Assembly: GCA_001465015.1 (NCBI GenBank)
Contig: LNEO01000123.1
Span: 62,001 to 126,000 of the forward strand
Source: Deltaproteobacteria bacterium Ga0077539
Lineage (GTDB): Bacteria > Myxococcota_A > Polyangia > Polyangiales > Ga0077539
Length of the DNA stretch: 64,000 nt
Reading direction: 5' to 3'
Part shown: piece by piece, positions 63,215-64,000 of the stretch
How the letters are laid out: each line of letters begins with the position of its first letter
Numbering within the stretch: position 1 is the first letter of the stretch
Program-made: the position numbers and the translations under genes
The notes under the pieces: generated by a model
What the model was told of the DNA's origin: nothing
What the model saw: the letters and a program-made list of their open reading frames with translations, nothing else
Databases searched by the model: none

Positions 63215-63345
63215 GAGCCCCCCCTCGTCCTGAATGCACTCATTGCGTTGACCCGACGGCGCGAATGTACCCTCTCCGGCGGCGTTCGAGCGACGGAACT
63301 CTCCCGGTAAACTCCAGCGAGAACTAGCGGTTCGGAAGGGACATC

Positions 63346-64000
63346 GTGATAGCCTCCCGCCTCGGAGCGCCGCCCGGCTCTGCTCCGATCGCCGCGGGTC
63401 CGCGACGATCGGGCCCTCGAATGCCGGGCCGCGAACGACGCGCAATGCTCGACCCTGCCGTTCAACCGTACTACCAGCGGCTCACGCAAAACCCTGACGA
63501 CGCCGAAGCACTCGCGGTGTTGTGGCAGTGGTTTGGCGAGCGCGGGCAACTTCAGCAACTGGCGCAAATCGTCGAGCAGGTCGCCGAGCGGAGGCTCGAT
63601 CCGAGCTCCGCGGCGGACTTGTTCTTTCGAGCCGGTCAGCTCTGGGAGATCAACCTCCGCCGGCCCGACCGAGCGGCGCCCAACTACCGCAAGGCGTACG
63701 AGCGAGACCCGCAAAACCTCCAGGCGATCCACGCTGCGCGCGAGCTGTACGTCAGCGCGAGCAATTTCAAGAACGCAGCGACGCTCTTCGAGAAAGAGCT
63801 CGCGGTGACCGCGGAGCCCGCCCGCCGCGTCGAGCTCGCCCGTGGTCTCGCCGATGCCCGCGCGCGCCTCAACGACCCCACCGGTCAAGCCGCGGCCCTC
63901 GAAGAGGTCATCCGCCTGCAACCCGACGACTATCAGTCGATGCACCAGCTCGCCGAGGCCTACAAGACCCGCGCGCAGGGTCCGGGCGGGGGCGTCGAGG
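63346..64000 (+). CDS. TPR protein (N-terminal part, runs off window)
   Basis: At least 218 codons with no stop to the window end. TPR helices are evident (LFFRAGQLWEINLRRPDRAAPNYRKAYERDPQ, LYVSASNFKNAATLFEKEL, AAALEEVIRLQPDDYQSMHQLAEAYK). The start is uncertain: a GTG at 63346 has a GGAAGGG box nearby, but ATGs at 63421 and 63445 are in frame and would remove a Pro/Arg-rich leader. It is divergent from sctV with a 131-base gap. A scaffold role is all that can be said. Confidence 0.75.
   Translation, partial: MIASRLGAPPGSAPIAAGPRRSGPRMPGRERRAMLDPAVQPYYQRLTQNPDDAEALAVLWQWFGERGQLQQLAQIVEQVAERRLDPSSAADLFFRAGQLWEINLRRPDRAAPNYRKAYERDPQNLQAIHAARELYVSASNFKNAATLFEKELAVTAEPARRVELARGLADARARLNDPTGQAAALEEVIRLQPDDYQSMHQLAEAYKTRAQGPGGGVE

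Noticed and set aside
61251-63239. Long second minus-strand open frame over sctV
   Set aside because: Shifted frame of the same gene; the sctV frame carries the full FHIPEP signature.

Overview
The window is a GC-rich bacterial chromosome segment with very dense genes. It carries many predicted secreted lipoproteins with Asp/Ala/Gly-rich linkers, Cys-rich repeats, an AgmX/PglI-type tail domain, a Hanks-type kinase and a MYXO-CTERM-like C-terminus. Together these point to a predatory or saprophytic myxobacterium (Myxococcota, probably Polyangia and possibly Sandaracinaceae-like). The taxonomic placement is inference. No rRNA, tRNA, CRISPR array or insertion sequence was recognised.

Layout. 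1-2.7 kb: end of purQ and all of purL. 2.7-4.5 kb: three unknown small proteins. 4.5-8 kb: Cys-rich lipoprotein (minus), then a vWA lipoprotein and a pectate-lyase-like lipoprotein (plus). 8-13.8 kb: an exported eight-TIG protein (minus), a four-gene ECF sigma operon with ATGA overlaps, and a membrane protein. 13.8-18 kb: four-gene minus-strand envelope operon, divergent from an AgmX-tail lipoprotein. 18.8-20.1 kb: CPBP protease and a DsbD-N-like lipoprotein. 20.4-25.3 kb: five-gene operon of DNRLRE lipoprotein, Ser/Thr kinase, FGE-fold lipoprotein, alkaline-phosphatase-superfamily enzyme and TPR protein. 25.3-32.2 kb: a 22-repeat cysteine-rich lipoprotein coupled to one esterase and divergent from a second, very large esterase. 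32.1-35 kb: BNR-like MYXO-CTERM protein, lipoprotein and MepA-type murein endopeptidase (minus). 35-42.5 kb: TPR protein with a degenerate zinc motif, RluA synthase, PEP-synthase/rifampicin-phosphotransferase-like enzyme, purF, DUF4149-like protein and an isolated BMC-domain protein. 42.6-46.1 kb: three Cys-rich lipoproteins, two of them close paralogues. 46.1-58 kb (minus): dprA-topA-[vWA/TSP3 lipoprotein-patatin]-trmFO-xerC-hslV-hslU. 58.1-61.1 kb: YbgF-like lipoprotein, LysM protein and an alpha/beta hydrolase, the last two joined by a near-perfect 92-bp-arm palindrome. 61.1-64 kb: a FlhA/SctV-family export gate and the start of a TPR protein.

How it works together. Core functions (purine synthesis, chromosome dimer resolution, tRNA modification, HslUV proteolysis) are interleaved with envelope modules. 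Many neighbours share ATGA/GTGA start-stop overlaps, so translational coupling is the commonest organisational signal. The most unusual items are the palindrome at 60139-60323, the lone BMC shell-like protein, the kinase lacking a hinge segment, the TPR/zincin-like protein that lost its first zinc histidine, the cysteine-rich/esterase locus, and the conserved dprA-hslU cluster split by two accessory genes.
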